From Lonicera japonica (Eukaryota > Streptophyta > Magnoliopsida > Dipsacales > Caprifoliaceae): a DNA stretch of 64,000 nt. The position numbers and the translations under genes are program-made. The first letter of the stretch is position 1; each line of letters starts with the position of its first letter. Shown here piece by piece: positions 23,557 to 35,374 of the stretch. The notes under the pieces are model-generated. The model ran no database searches, was not told where the DNA came from, and worked only from the letters and a program-made list of their open reading frames with translations. The DNA lies in the NCBI GenBank assembly GCA_021464415.1, contig CM038469.1, positions 22,153,901 through 22,217,900 of the forward strand, written 5' to 3'.

Positions 23557-24679
23557 TGCAGGTGTGCTTGGTCTTACTAATCTTTCGGTGTGATCCCGAT
23601 CAGCCCAACCTTCCAGACTGTCGTTGTATTACGGCTGTAGACGGAACCATGGGGAGAAGATGAAGGAAGACTATGACGTGACTCAATTTTTGCCAAAAGA
23701 ACCACAAAGAAAGAAAAATAACGAAAACCAAGTTTCGGGTGTTTTATAAAGACACGTCAACAACAACAACTTGAGTGAATTCCCAGTGGGAGTTTAGGAT
23801 AGGCAGCAAAGTGCTCCTTGGGTTATCCTATTTGTCCCAAATTTTGAAAAACTCATCTTTTGATTTTATGAAAATTGGGAATATCTCTCCTCTTGAGTTG
23901 CTTTTCATGGGAGATGTACCGAGGAAAGTCACAACGAGGTGATCTCGATGTAAATTTCTACGACGGAGATGGGACAGCCTCCGACCGTACTTTCCAATAT
24001 CTGGGGGAGATATACATGACAAGGCCCTATGTGGTATGAATTCCTCACGGTTGATAAAAAATATAAGAGTGTTCTATCTTTGACTCTTCCTATATGCAAC
24101 GCAGGTGTAATGCAAGGTGAAGGCTTTAGGCTCCCTCCTATTTGGAAAGACCTCGCGATATACCCCAGGGGAGGGTACGTGCAAGAATCTTTTGATATAC
24201 TTCCCGGGTACGTGAGTGTTCTCGTCACTCGATATACCTCGGGGGCGTACTTGGCCAAGGAGAGTGGAAGTAAATGCTTTCGGTTTATGTTGGCCCAAGC
24301 AAGCCAACTCCCCACTCACTTATAATACTTCCGAGGGTTTGGGGTAAATTCACACTCGTAGAACCAATGCATGATTTGTGAAAGTGCGTGCAAAACAAGA
24401 ATTTTCAAAAGATTTAATTGCAAATATCTTATCTTCGAGGTGTATTTTGAAAATGCCATTTTTATTTAAAAAAGATATTTCTTTACAATCATATATAACA
24501 TAAAGGGGAAACCCTAAACATATGTCTATGTCAATGAATGGACTCTACTGCGCCTCTAGGTCAGGTCAACAATAAAATCCAGGCACCACGTCAGGGGGCA
24601 AGTAGGAAAAGCAATAAAAGCATGCATATCAACATATTATAAACAAAGAATCCACATATAAGAGCCTAGTTCTCATAAT
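23557..24679 (-). other. Untranslated leader of element B
   Basis: Lies between the PBS and the gag start; colinear with 5967-6678 of element A. No conserved protein is seen. Some short frames repeat in both copies only because the leader is homologous. Confidence 0.6.
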
Positions 24680-24696
24680 CCCCAGCAGAGTCGCCA
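24680..24696 (-). other. Primer binding site of element B
   Basis: On the minus strand it reads TGGCGACTCTGCTGGGG, one base after the LTR end. It is identical to the start of the PBS of element A. Confidence 0.8.
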
Positions 24697-24697
24697 T

Positions 24698-26313
24698 TGT
24701 GAGAATCCGCAAATGCGACCCCCGGGTCTAATTCCCGTGATTGGGCGTCTGAAGCGTCGGAAGGGATTTCGTCGCTCCATTTGCTTCGATAATTCATATT
24801 GGGGTTCGTTCAGAGTCGCCAGTATGTTTTACGAGAAAACGGACAAAAAGGGGTTGTGTAAGAGAGAAGGCTACAGATAAGCCTTTCTTTACACGTTTGT
24901 CTACCAAACTAGGATTCTATAGGGTTCGGGAACTATATTACGGTTTGGGAAGGTGTTAAGCACCCATTCCACCCTTTTGGTCTCTACTGGTCTTATATGT
25001 TTATTTTATGTTGAAAAACTTGGATGCTTTTACTGACAGCCTAGTACTTTTCAAATGAAAAAAACCCTAATTTTGGGAAAAACGGGAAAGGGATAAAAGC
25101 CTTTGTGTTCCGAGATCCGATGTTTTATTTATTTGAAAGATGTAAATACAAATGACAAAACCTTTTATTTTGAAAGAGTGTCCCGTATTATTTCCTCAGA
25201 TAATGACGGTTTTCTCGTGTTATGATTACATTTGTAAAAGTTTGGATCTTGTATCAGGACTAATTTTATATGGAACTAGAACTCTTTGAGGAGAGTTATC
25301 AGACACGTCGCAGTCTATAGAGAAGATAGGATATGTTGATTTTAATTCCTAGATAAGTCTTATCAGTCCGGGTTTTGAAAACATAATTTTATCCGGACAA
25401 TAATCTACTTACTCTTCTGGTTTTACAAATGGTTTTATCAGGGTCTTTTATTTTGAAGATGGTAGGCTATTTGTAACCTGGCAATAAGTTCATTCAAATA
25501 AAACATGGACAAAATAACAGAAATAAAACAAGTACACAGATGAACCTGATTTTCGAGCGCGTTAGGAATCTAGCACAACCATGTTGCCACTTCACTAATA
25601 TACAAATATCTTATTTAATTACTAGAAGAGACTTTGTTTACCTTCCTGACGAGAATAATAATAAGAAAGAGAATATAATACGGCAGAGAGATCTCCGGCA
25701 ATAATAACCTTCTCCTTCTTCAGATATTTTCGAGGATTCGATTCCCGAGACTGGACACGTCGAATGTCGAGAATAGATTCGATAATTCTTCAGAAATAAA
25801 ATGATACTCGAGAATACTTCATGAAAGGCTAGAAAATCATATCATAAGCCCATAATTCTTCTTCTAAGTTGTTGTTTTTGCTGTTTTTTTGTTGTCCTTA
25901 AACCTTGGGAGGTGTTGGCCTATTTATAGTGCTGGGAAAGTGGTTTGTCGCGCGACATGTTCCCCAAAAGGGGTTTGTCGCGCGACAATGTGTGTATGTC
26001 GCGCGACATACTTGACTGTCGTGCGACATTTTACTTTAATGATGATTTTGGCCCACTGCTGAGTCAGAAAGTGGAGTGGTGGGGTTGATTGTCGCGCGAC
26101 ATGTCCCCATAAAGTGGGATTGTGGTGCGACACACTTGATTGTCATGCGACACACTTGAATGTCGTGCGACATTTCCCTTAAAAACAGGTTTGTTTGGCT
26201 AACAAACGCTTTCGGGGCAGTCTCGGGTGTTCGGGTGGGTCTCGGACTGCAGAAACAGCAGTTCTCGAAGGTCATTAAGGTTCTTGCGGGGGTCACGGAT
26301 CGGGGTGTCTATA
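24698..26313 (-). repeat. 5' LTR of element B
   Basis: 1616 bp. Its outer terminus is TCTATA on the plus strand instead of TCTACA, so the terminal TG of the LTR has mutated. It keeps the TATA box that the 3' LTR of B has lost. Confidence 0.9.
25920..26172 (-). promoter_or_regulatory. LTR promoter of B: eight palindromes plus TATA box
   Basis: Palindromes or close variants lie at 25946-25957, 25976-25987, 25997-26008, 26017-26028, 26090-26101, 26121-26132, 26141-26152 and 26161-26172. On the minus strand they precede CTATAAATAG (25920-25929). Copies with GTCGTGCGAC or GTCATGCGAC differ from the consensus by C to T or G to A changes at CpG steps, as expected for decay of methylated sites. Confidence 0.7.
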
Positions 26314-29300
26314 GCCACAAATTCCCACAAGACCTATTCCACCACCGGCCCCAGTAGCCCCTCCTAATGAGTACCCAGACATCAATCGACTTCGGGCAGT
26401 GTATACAGAATCGGTTATAGCTCGAGAATAGCCCGATGAGGTGTCAAGAGAGAGTGAAGAAATAAAGAAACAAAAGGACCAGATGAAGGTTCTGCAAAGG
26501 GGGATTTCTTTAATAAAAGGGGCAGACGAGATCACAGATATGAATGCCTTCTCCCTCTACCCAGAAGCAAGACTACCTCAGGGATTCAAACACCCTTCCA
26601 TCACCAAATTCACAGGAACCATACCCCCGAAAACTCACCTCCAATCCTACATCAGATCTATGCAAGTGTTCGATTGTGGAGAGCCAGAGTTGGCTCAAGC
26701 CTTTCACATGACTCTCACGAGGGCCGCCCTGAGATGGTTTTTTTATTTGGAGAGACACCACACAAAAACTTGTGGAGATATCGTCAAGGAGTTCATGACC
26801 AAATACGGGTCCAAAGAGGATTTGGAAATTACCCGTAAACACCTGGAAATGGCCAAGCAAGGCGAGAAAGAAAGCTTCAGCGATTTCGTCACACGCCGGA
26901 GAGAGATGGCCTCCCAAATGTCCAAACGGCCCAATGAAGAAGAACCGTTGGAGATCATACAGAAGAATTTCACTCCAGCTATACTAAGTTGCATGGGAAA
27001 ACATATATTCCCACACTTCAGAGCCCTGTTGAGTATGGGGTCGCAAGTAGAGGAAGAATTGGTGAAGAAGGCAGAGACCGATACCAAGAAAGCCTTATAG
27101 ACCGAGAGAAAGATGGCTACTCCAGCCGTAAAACAACTAAGCTCATACCCATATCAACAAAACCCATTTCAACAGTCACAACAAGTCCCTCCGATGAGTT
27201 GGCCTGCACAAGGAGACTCTTCGAGCACCGAGGCCAAGAAAAGGAGAAACTTCTACACCCTTCCCACTACCCTGGTCAAAAGCCTGGAACTACTCCGAAA
27301 GGCCGGACTGATCACCCCACTCAACCCGCGCCCCCCACCAAATCCTATTCCCAACACCTGGAGAATGAATGAGAACTGTGCATACCATCAAGCAGCAGGC
27401 TATGACACAGAACGCTGCTTGGCTCTTCGCCATCGTATCTAGGACCTCATTGAAGCCGGAACCATCCCCGCACCCGGGCAGGGGTTAGGAAAGGCTAATC
27501 AGGGGATCCCACAACCACTCACAATCAAAACCAACCCCGGAAAATCTGGGATAGGATGGACCCAAGAAAAGAAGAAACAACCACGGAAGCCCCGAGGCCT
27601 TCCCAAGGAGACAATCTGCATGACAGAGACCTCCCCCAAAACTTTCAGTTGGTCTACGGATCCAGAATCATTGAAAATCTCAGAGGGATCAGACCCAGCA
27701 TCCCTTTGGATACAGTAAATTACCCCGTTCAGAAAGGGTATATCAGCCACCACCAACAGACGCCAAGAAATCACCGCCTCCTAAGAAAATAGGAGAGAAT
27801 CGAGTGCTGGAATAGTTGAAGAAAACACAGGCACACATCACCATTTGGGGCCTCTTGGTTGCCTCCAAACCTCACAGGACCGCCTTCATCAAACTCCTAG
27901 ATGAGGCTGTCATATCACCAGACTCTACGCCCGAACAATTTCCAAACATGATAGGATCGCTTACAGTCCAAAGATGTCTGTCATTCTCGTATGAAGACTT
28001 ATCTTCATTGGGAAGGAAACACAGTCTGGCCCTCCATATTACTATCAGGACCCGAGGAAAAATCCTGCCGCAGGTCCTCATCAACAACGGGTCAACCATA
28101 AATGTCTGCCCTTTGAAGACCGCTAAAAGTCTGGGTATCTTAGACTCATAACTTTCTCCGTCAGCTATGACCGTTAGAGCCTATGACAACACCAGAAGAG
28201 ACGTTCTGGGTTCCCTAAAGCTAGATCTCATGGTCCGTCCCGAAAACTTTCCAGCCGACTTCTAAGTCATAGACATTCCCTCCAGTTTCAACCTTCTGTT
28301 GGGAAGAGCATGGCTACGTGACATAGGAGCACTCCCCTCCTCCTTACACCAGAAGATCAAGATACCGTTCGAAGGGAATATAATCACCATCCAAGGAGAT
28401 CCTGAAAGGACCTTGGCGGATCTAGAATTACCTGTTTTGGGCATCGGGAGCCAGAGCATAAAACTGGGAGGCTTTTCTTACGAGCCTCAAGTACAAGCTC
28501 TCACCACCAAGAGAATCGAGAATCTACCCCCTGATAATATCCCCGGTCTCAGCACCAAGATCACAAATATGTTGAGAATGATGAAATACTTACCTGGAGC
28601 CAGTCTGGGAATGGGATAGCCAGGATTACTTCAGCCCTTAGAACCGGTAACGAGGTGTGAAAGAGAAGGGTTGGGGTACCGGTACACCGGAGAAGACAAC
28701 CAAGAGAAAATGGACCGAGGGCACTAGTATCCGAGTTTTAGCTCTCTGAATGGATTTTTTGTCAAAGAAGGAGAGGACTTTCCCTTTTGCGGCTTTCAGG
28801 AGCCTTGGAGAAATAGCGATGGAGATAACCTTCCAGGATGGACAATCTTCTATGAAGAGGACCTTTATCTCAAGGAAAACACTATACACAGCTTCTCCAC
28901 CAAGTTAACAATCGGTCCAAGAGAAGAAAAAGAAGACAAGGAAAATGAAGAGGAAGAACTTATTAGAGACCTCTTTGACATCATGGCCCTAGGGGATGAC
29001 GAGCCAAGAGACGACCCTGTACACTTGATACACGCCGATCCGGATTACCAAGAAAAGGGGGAAGAGAGTGAAATTGTAAGGGTAAGAGATAAGAGTGAGG
29101 GTAAGACTAGGGAGGAGTCACTCCTAGATGTACTTTTTAAACTTGTACCTATAAACACTATTATCAATGATGAAGACTCTGTTTTGCGTTATCCTGTTAA
29201 TTTTAATTCTGTAATTGCTTATATGGAGTTGGAAAGACTAAACGAACACCCTGAACGGGACAAACAGCGTATACAGAGCGAGGAAAGAGACACTCTTGTA

Positions 29301-29450
29301 ATTAACCTCAGAACAAAAGGAAAAAGGAAAGAGGTCCGTATTGGGGCAAGTTTAAGTGAGATAGAAAGAGAAGAATTCACACAAACTCTGAATGAGTACG
29401 TGGACATCTTTACCTGGTCCTATGCAGATATGCCAGGTTTGAACAACTAG
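26314..29450 (+). pseudogene. Gag and protease region of element A, after insertion B
   Basis: Gag resumes after the duplicated GCCAC. An open stretch 26441-27100 contains the capsid fold (LPQGFKHPSITKFTG, LERHHTKTCGDIVKEF). The C-x2-H-x4-x-x4-C knuckle follows at about 27376 (CAYHQAAGYDTERC, where the second histidine is now tyrosine). About 240 bp found in B after EAGT are deleted near 27480. The protease active site reads LINNGST (28080-28091) instead of LIDNGST, so the catalytic aspartate has become asparagine. Several stops interrupt the frame (for example near 27100, 28148, 28263, 28617). Confidence 0.82.
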
Positions 29451-31250
29451 ATAGTCATGCATGAGATACACACCAAGCCGGAATTTAGGCCCGTCAAGCA
29501 GAAATTAAGAAAACGTACGCCTGAGTGGTCCCTGAAAGTAAATGAAGAAGTGATGAAACAACTAAGTGTGGGGTTCTTACGAGTGATCGAGTACCCCTCA
29601 TGGTTAGCCAACATTGTGCCCATTCCAAAAGCAAATGGTAAGGTCTGCATGTGTGTAGATTACCGAGATCTCAATAAAGCCTGCCCGAAAGACGATTCCC
29701 CATTACCCAACATTGATTTAATAGGGGATAATACCGCCAACCATGCCCTGAAGTCATTCGTAGATGGTTTCGCCGGGTATAATCAGATCAAGATGCACCA
29801 AGATCACTAAGAGAAAACGGCATTCATCACACCGTGGGGGACATACTGCTACACCGTTATGCCATTCGGGCTGAAGAACGCCGGGGCAACGTATCAGAGG
29901 GAAGCTACCGCTATCTTCCACGACATGATTCACAAAGAAGTAGAAGTGTATGTGGATGACATGATAATCAAGTCGAAAGAAAGAGAAGGCCATGTACCAG
30001 CCTTGCGGGCCTTTTTTAACCGCCTCCGCCAGTACTAGATGAGACTCAATCCGCAGAAATGCATGTTCGGGGTAACCAAAGGAAAACTCCTAGGCTATGT
30101 CGTCAGCAAGGACAGAATCGAGGTAGACCCTGCCAAAGTTTGAGCTATCCAAGACATGCCCGAGCATCATACCGAGAAAGAAGTCCGGGGATTTTTGGGT
30201 AATTTGCAATACATTAGCAGGTTCATCTCTCAGCTTACTCAGACCTGCGAACCTATCTTCAAACTCCTGAGGAAGTCTTCACCAGGAGAATGGGACGATC
30301 AGTGCCAGGAGGCCTTTGATAGAATAAAAAATTATCTCTCCAAACCTCTAGTATTAGCCCCACCACAGATCGGACTGCCACTAATCCTATACTTGACCGT
30401 CATTGATTCGGCTGTAGGAGCCATGCTAGCCCAACATCTGATCGATACACGGAAAGAACAGGCTATCTATTACATCTGGAAGAAATTGTCCCCATTTGAG
30501 ATAAACTACACGCCATTGGAGAAACCATGCACCGCTCTCATCTGGGTAACACAGAAATTACAGCACTACATGCTGGTTTTTCCTGTCATCCTGGCATCAC
30601 GAATTGATCCCTTAAAATACCTCTTCGAGAAACCAGCTCTCTCAAACCGTATGGCAAAATGGTTATTCTTGCTCTCCGAATTCGATATCACCTACATGAC
30701 CCAGAAGGCAGTCAAAGGCAAGATCATAGCTGATTACCTGGCCCACAATCCAATATTGGGGGACATGCTAGAAGAAGCTGAATTCCCAGACGAAACTATC
30801 ATGAATGTTGAGATCGATGAAGACTGGAAATTATACTTCGACGGGGCCGCCAACAGAAATGGAAACGGGATAGGCATCCTATTAGTCTCTCCAGACCAAA
30901 CTCACTCCCCAATATCATATCGTCTAGACTTCTTCTGCACCAACAACATGGCCGAGTATGAAGCCTGTATAATCGGATTAGAGATCGCGCTCCAAAGGGG
31001 TAGAAAGAGAATACAGGTATACGGAGATTCAGCATTAGTGGTCCACCAAGTTCTGAAGGAATGCAAGAACAGAGATGAGAAATTAGTCCTTACCTCGCCT
31101 GACTGGAGGATGTCGCAGGAAGGTTTGAGCATTCAAAGTTTTACTATGTCCTCAGGTCACAAAACAGTTTTACTATGTCCCTTGGCGTCCATGATCGATA
31201 TCCCGGAGGGGATGGAAGAAATAACTCTTACGATACAAAGAAGATCAGGA
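29451..31250 (+). pseudogene. Reverse transcriptase and RNase H domains of element A
   Basis: RT sequence VCMCVDYRDLNKACPKDD is followed by YVDDMIIKSKERE with an intact catalytic YVDD. Stops at about 29808, 30037 and 30141 break the domain. From 30156 an open stretch carries the Ty3-type RNase H relic and the archaeal-type RNase H (YFDGAANRNGNGIG, AEYEACIIGLEIALQ, YGDSALVVHQ). Where B has the protease and A the RT active site intact, the two copies have lost different catalytic residues, which shows independent decay. Confidence 0.88.
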
Positions 31251-32552
31251 CCAGCACACTGCATGGCCCTTGAGGTAGAGAATGAAGAGAATGGGGACTC
31301 AACCACTTGGTTTTACGACATCTGGAACCTGTTGAAAAACCATCAATATCCCGAGCAAGCAGACAAGAGAACACGGGTTACGCTCAGAAGATTAGCATCA
31401 AGATTCATACTTTGCGCCGGGAGGCTATATAAAAGGAACTACAACGGAGCTCATCTCCAATGCCTCACTGAAGAAGAATCTGTCAAAATGATGGATCAAA
31501 TACATGAAGGCGATTGTGGACCTCATATGAGTGGCCATACACTTGCCCGCAAAATCATCAGACAAGGTTATTACTAGTCTACCTTGCAGAACGACTGCGT
31601 TAACCACGTACGTCGTTTTCATAAGTGCCAAATCTACGCTAAATCTCAAAAACTTCCTCCAAAAGAGTTGTACAACATGACTGCTCCCTGGCCTTTCGCG
31701 ACCTAGGGAATCAACATCATTGGGAAGATTTTTCCTAAAGCCAGCAATGGCCATGAATTTATACTAGTGGCCATCGACTACTTCACCAAATGGGTAGAAG
31801 CCGAGTCTTTCCAAACCCTTGGGGCCAGGAAAGTTTCTCGATTCAACAAACGAAACATCATCTGCTGGTATGGGGTCCCACACGAGCTCATCTCGGACAA
31901 CGGCACTCACTTCGAAGGAGAAGCTAATACAGTCATAGAGGAATACGAAATTACCCAGCACAAATCTTCGCCATATAGACCGCAAACCAATGGGGCAGTC
32001 GAGGTCGCCAACAAGAATCTGAAGAATATCCTAAGCAAGATGACCGACGCCTACCGAGACTGGCCAGACAAATTACCATATGCATTGTGGGGATACCGCT
32101 CCACCGAGAGAGTTTCTACCAGGGCAACCTCATTTTCACTTACATACGGGATGGAACCAGTCCTCCCTGTTAAACTAGAGGTCTCTTCCCTTAGAGTTAT
32201 GCTAGAGAATCAATTCAATGAACTAGAGTGGGTCCAGGCACGTTATAACAAGTTGGCCCTACTTGATGAAAAGAGATTGAAAGCTGCATATCACCACCAA
32301 GGATATCAGAAGAAAATTGCTCGAGCATTTAATCAGAAAGTTAAGACTCGGGGTATCAATGAGAACGACATCGTGTTAAAAGAAATTCGAGAGCCAGCCA
32401 GTGACCCGAGGGGAAAGTTTGGGCAGAAGTGGGTAGGGCCATACATCGTCAAAGAGATTGACACTGGGGGTTCCGCTATACTCGCTGACTTAGATGGACA
32501 GTCACTGCATTCACCAGTCAACATAGATCGACTGAAGAAGTATTACCAATAG
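31251..32552 (+). pseudogene. Integrase domain of element A
   Basis: HHCC finger (HMSGH at about 31530; the second half reads FHKC, so one cysteine-side position has changed context). A TAG at 31575-31577 replaces a tryptophan, and another TAG at 31703-31705 lies within the WAIDI motif. From 31767 the frame is open to 32552 and includes SDNGTHF and GAVEVANKN and the C-terminal GPYIVKEIDTGG. It ends 219 bp before the stop of the convergent antisense gene. Confidence 0.85.
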
Positions 32553-32771
32553 ATGTAACCTGTGTAGATAAGAACTACGTAAACCTGACCCCCAACTCGA
32601 AATTGTGTTTTTGAAAAATCAAAAAGGGGAACGTAGGCAACCTGAGAAGTGACTTCAGGCCCGGTTTAAACTTTGTAAAGAAATTTATTTTCCATAAAAT
32701 ATTCCCTCGTATGTTATTAAGGTGGTTCAGAACACCGAAAGTTACAAAAGAGATATAGCATACAGAAAAAC
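32553..32771. other. Convergent 3' ends of pol and the antisense gene
   Basis: A 219-bp gap between the pol stop (32550-32552) and the DUF7745-like stop (32772-32774). The same arrangement exists in B (16452-16642). Transcripts from the LTR and from the antisense promoter would overlap here. No clear terminator can be named. Confidence 0.5.
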
Positions 32772-34027
32772 CTAATCCCTAGGGGTTGGCCAAGCAGGGT
32801 CCTCAGTAGCCAAATCAATTCGACCCTCATCCAAAATCTGGTACGCAAAGACAATGTTCTCCTCTGTGGGCTCAGAATCCATAAACCGGAACCACTCCAT
32901 TTAGAAGGGATCATCAATTAGCTCTCCTCCCAAAGACCCACAACGAGAACAGATGATGTCAGCTCGAAGGGGCCTGGTAATACCGAAATGGGCATAGTTG
33001 AATTGACGAGTCAATCGAGCACGCCACATCCTCTCTACCGATAAAGAAACATGCGAGGTCACAAATTTAGACTCAGAGGAGAAGTTGTTCAGACCAAGGG
33101 GAATCTCCTGAGGAACGTTGAACTGGCGAAGAAGACGTCCTGGGAGATAAAAAGAAGTGAACCAGAGCCCACGGAGTTGAACGTAATTCTGCCCCCCGGT
33201 ATTAAGCACCATCGCCCTCAGCTTCCACCATGGAATGTTCCACCGAATAGACCGAAAATTCTCCAAAAACCACACCGTCCAATCAGAGGAAGACATGGTC
33301 AAGGCACTAAAGAGGGGACGACAAAAAAAATGCGTCGGGTTGTCAAGCCAGACTCTGTTGAAACTCACCAATCGGAAACGCTCCAGCAGCCACATATATA
33401 GCAAACGCGGGCTTCCCCTGAGGAAGGGTGAAGCTCCTCTTTGAAGATCATCTAGGCCGTTCAGAATCTTTGCAAGAACGATCGGCACTATAGACTCCCC
33501 ATTTCTAGTATGGTAAATCAAACGCAGAATAGTCGGATCAACATGGGAAGAACCAGTCACCAGTAGCATATCAGAAACAAGACAGATCAAGGCTTCCGCA
33601 GTATGCCCTACGCCATAAGAGGCTCTCTCTTCGTAACGATGAAAGAACCTCACCATTTTATGGAGGTCAAGAAGTCCGTCGATAATAAAACCAACACAGG
33701 CCGCTTGGGTTATGGCTAACAGAGCAATCCGCATATCTCGAGGACCGATTTCTTCTATGGGAACAGCCATCGGGAGACGAACATCAGAATGCAACAGCCA
33801 AGAAAACACCTCATAAGTCGGGCAGAGCTCGTCTAGTCCAAAACGAAAAAGTGATCCGCAAGGTTCCAAAAATACAAAGCACCTAGCAAAAAGAAAAAAT
33901 CTAAAGGATGATGGCACCAACCCGCTAAAGGACTGAATGCACCAAAATTCAAGCCATTTTTAGAAGATATCAGAGCATCTCGGGCATTAATATAAGAAAA
34001 ATCAGAATTTGTGCGATAATAAGACAT
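32772..34027 (-). pseudogene. Antisense gene 2 of element A: DUF7745-like protein
   Basis: The ATG at 34027 (MSYYRTNSDFSY) begins about 40 bp after a TATA box. A one-base frame change at an A run near 33963 separates the first 20 or so codons from the main frame (32901-33920). Motifs in order: FRFGLDELCPTYEVFSWLL, IALLAITQAACVGFIIDG, VDPTILRLIYHTRNGESIVP, SPRLLYMWLLERF, LRGLWFTSFYLPGRLLRQF. This layout resembles plant DUF7745-type proteins, which are related to the plant mobile domain group and are often retroelement-associated. A TAA at about 32902 replaces a probable CAA; the reading then continues to LATEDPAWPTPRD and a stop. Intact length would be about 418 residues. The family name is from memory and unverified; the homologous copy in B supports that it is a real gene of the element. 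Confidence 0.62.
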
Positions 34028-34060
34028 TTTTGGAAGGCTTGGGGATCAAGGAAGGAAGAT

Positions 34061-34143
34061 GGGTGTATTTATAGCAAAAAAGAGTGTCCAGTACCTATTT
34101 GTCGCGCGACAAACCTATATCCAGGGGGGATTGTCGTGCGACA
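34061..34143 (-). promoter_or_regulatory. Promoter of antisense gene 2: palindromes plus TATA box
   Basis: On the minus strand, TGTCGTGCGACA... (34132-34143, written on plus) and TGTCGCGCGACA (34100-34111) precede GCTATAAATAC (around 34064-34074), and the ATG follows at 34027. The order matches the LTR promoter and the PMD gene promoter. Function is inferred from this repetition. Confidence 0.65.
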
Positions 34144-35374
34144 ATCCCCTTTATTGTCACCCTGTTTTTGCTTTTCTTACACATAAGAGTCATTCTTGCC
34201 AAAAGAATCACTTCTGGATGCATTCTTGTTCTCACTTTGTTCTTTTGCAAGAACCCCAAGTATCACTACACTACAAGGTATGTCACCTAAAAACACTGAT
34301 TCATATAAATATATCTTTCACAGATAGAGAATAAAAGTATATCATCAGACACAAATAAAGATTCTTCATAAATCCAATAAAAGAACAATTTTCAAAACTA
34401 AATTTCTGTCTAAAAATAAAAACTACATATCTGTCTAAACTAACTAAATGCAGGGAAAGAAAACTAATATATCCTAGCGCGCTTCGACATGCTACCTCTA
34501 TCACCAGAACCCTCCTCCGGAGTAGGATCGACCACTGGGGCATCCGGGTGAGAAGGAACTGCTGCCTGAGAAGGCCCCGTCGACTGGACCGGTGCCGTGG
34601 AGCAAATCACCGAGGACCGTGAACACCTAGAGGTCTGGCTACTACTCTTCCGAGACTCGGTCCGTGCACGAGAAGAGGATAGAACGTCGTCCACCCGAAA
34701 AGATATGTCGATCGCCCTCTAGTAATCGCGCATGTATGCCGTGGGGTCCCGACCAACGAACTGGAGGAGGTTCCAGTTGTAGAGGTACTGGGCATGGAGA
34801 GCTCTCAGATCAGCTGCATGAACACTCACCCGCTGCAAAAAGACATAAGAAAGTGAGTTAGCACACTTTTTAAAGATAAACAGATATAACAGAAATAGCA
34901 GAAGACAGAATAGAAGAGACATACCTCGTCACCCACGCGGCCGCCCAGATAGTCAAAAGTATCCCCGGGTAAAGGATCCTCAGGCATGGTGTAGTGGCGA
35001 AGAACGGCACCAACGTACGTAATGTCTTGAGGAAGGGATGGGATGTCAACCAGAGGAATAGATGGACCCGCCGGTACCGCTGCAGAAGTAGATCCACCCT
35101 CCGCACAAATCGGGAACAAAGGGGGCTAGGAAGAAGAACCACCAAGTCCAGGAGAGCGAGCTGGAGGGCCCATAACAGTAGATGGAAGAGGGGTCAATAC
35201 GGCATAGGTACCGACACCCGGAGGATCGGCAATGGCGGTCGCTCTCAGAGGCGGGATCCCGTTGGAAAGAGTAGTCACGGCAGTAGGAGGGGTCCGCCCA
35301 AACTTCTCATAATTGACCCCAAAGTCTGTAAGCTCCCAGGACCGCTTCAAAAAATCTACTGCACCTCCCTCAGC

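Larger units (their letters stand above)
7107..26313 (-). mobile_element. Element B: second Tat-type retrotransposon, inserted in gag of A
   Basis: Two LTRs in reverse orientation (7107-8636 and 24698-26313) bound the element, flanked by perfect 5-bp copies of GCCAC (7102-7106 and 26314-26318). Read on the minus strand: 5' LTR, PBS, leader, gag-pol ending at 16643, then the antisense DUF7745-like fragment (15634-16451), a CACTA insertion with a deletion, the promoter relic of the antisense PMD gene, a tandem-repeat region and the 3' LTR. It is a close relative of A. Compared with A it lacks nearly the whole PMD gene. Confidence 0.9.
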
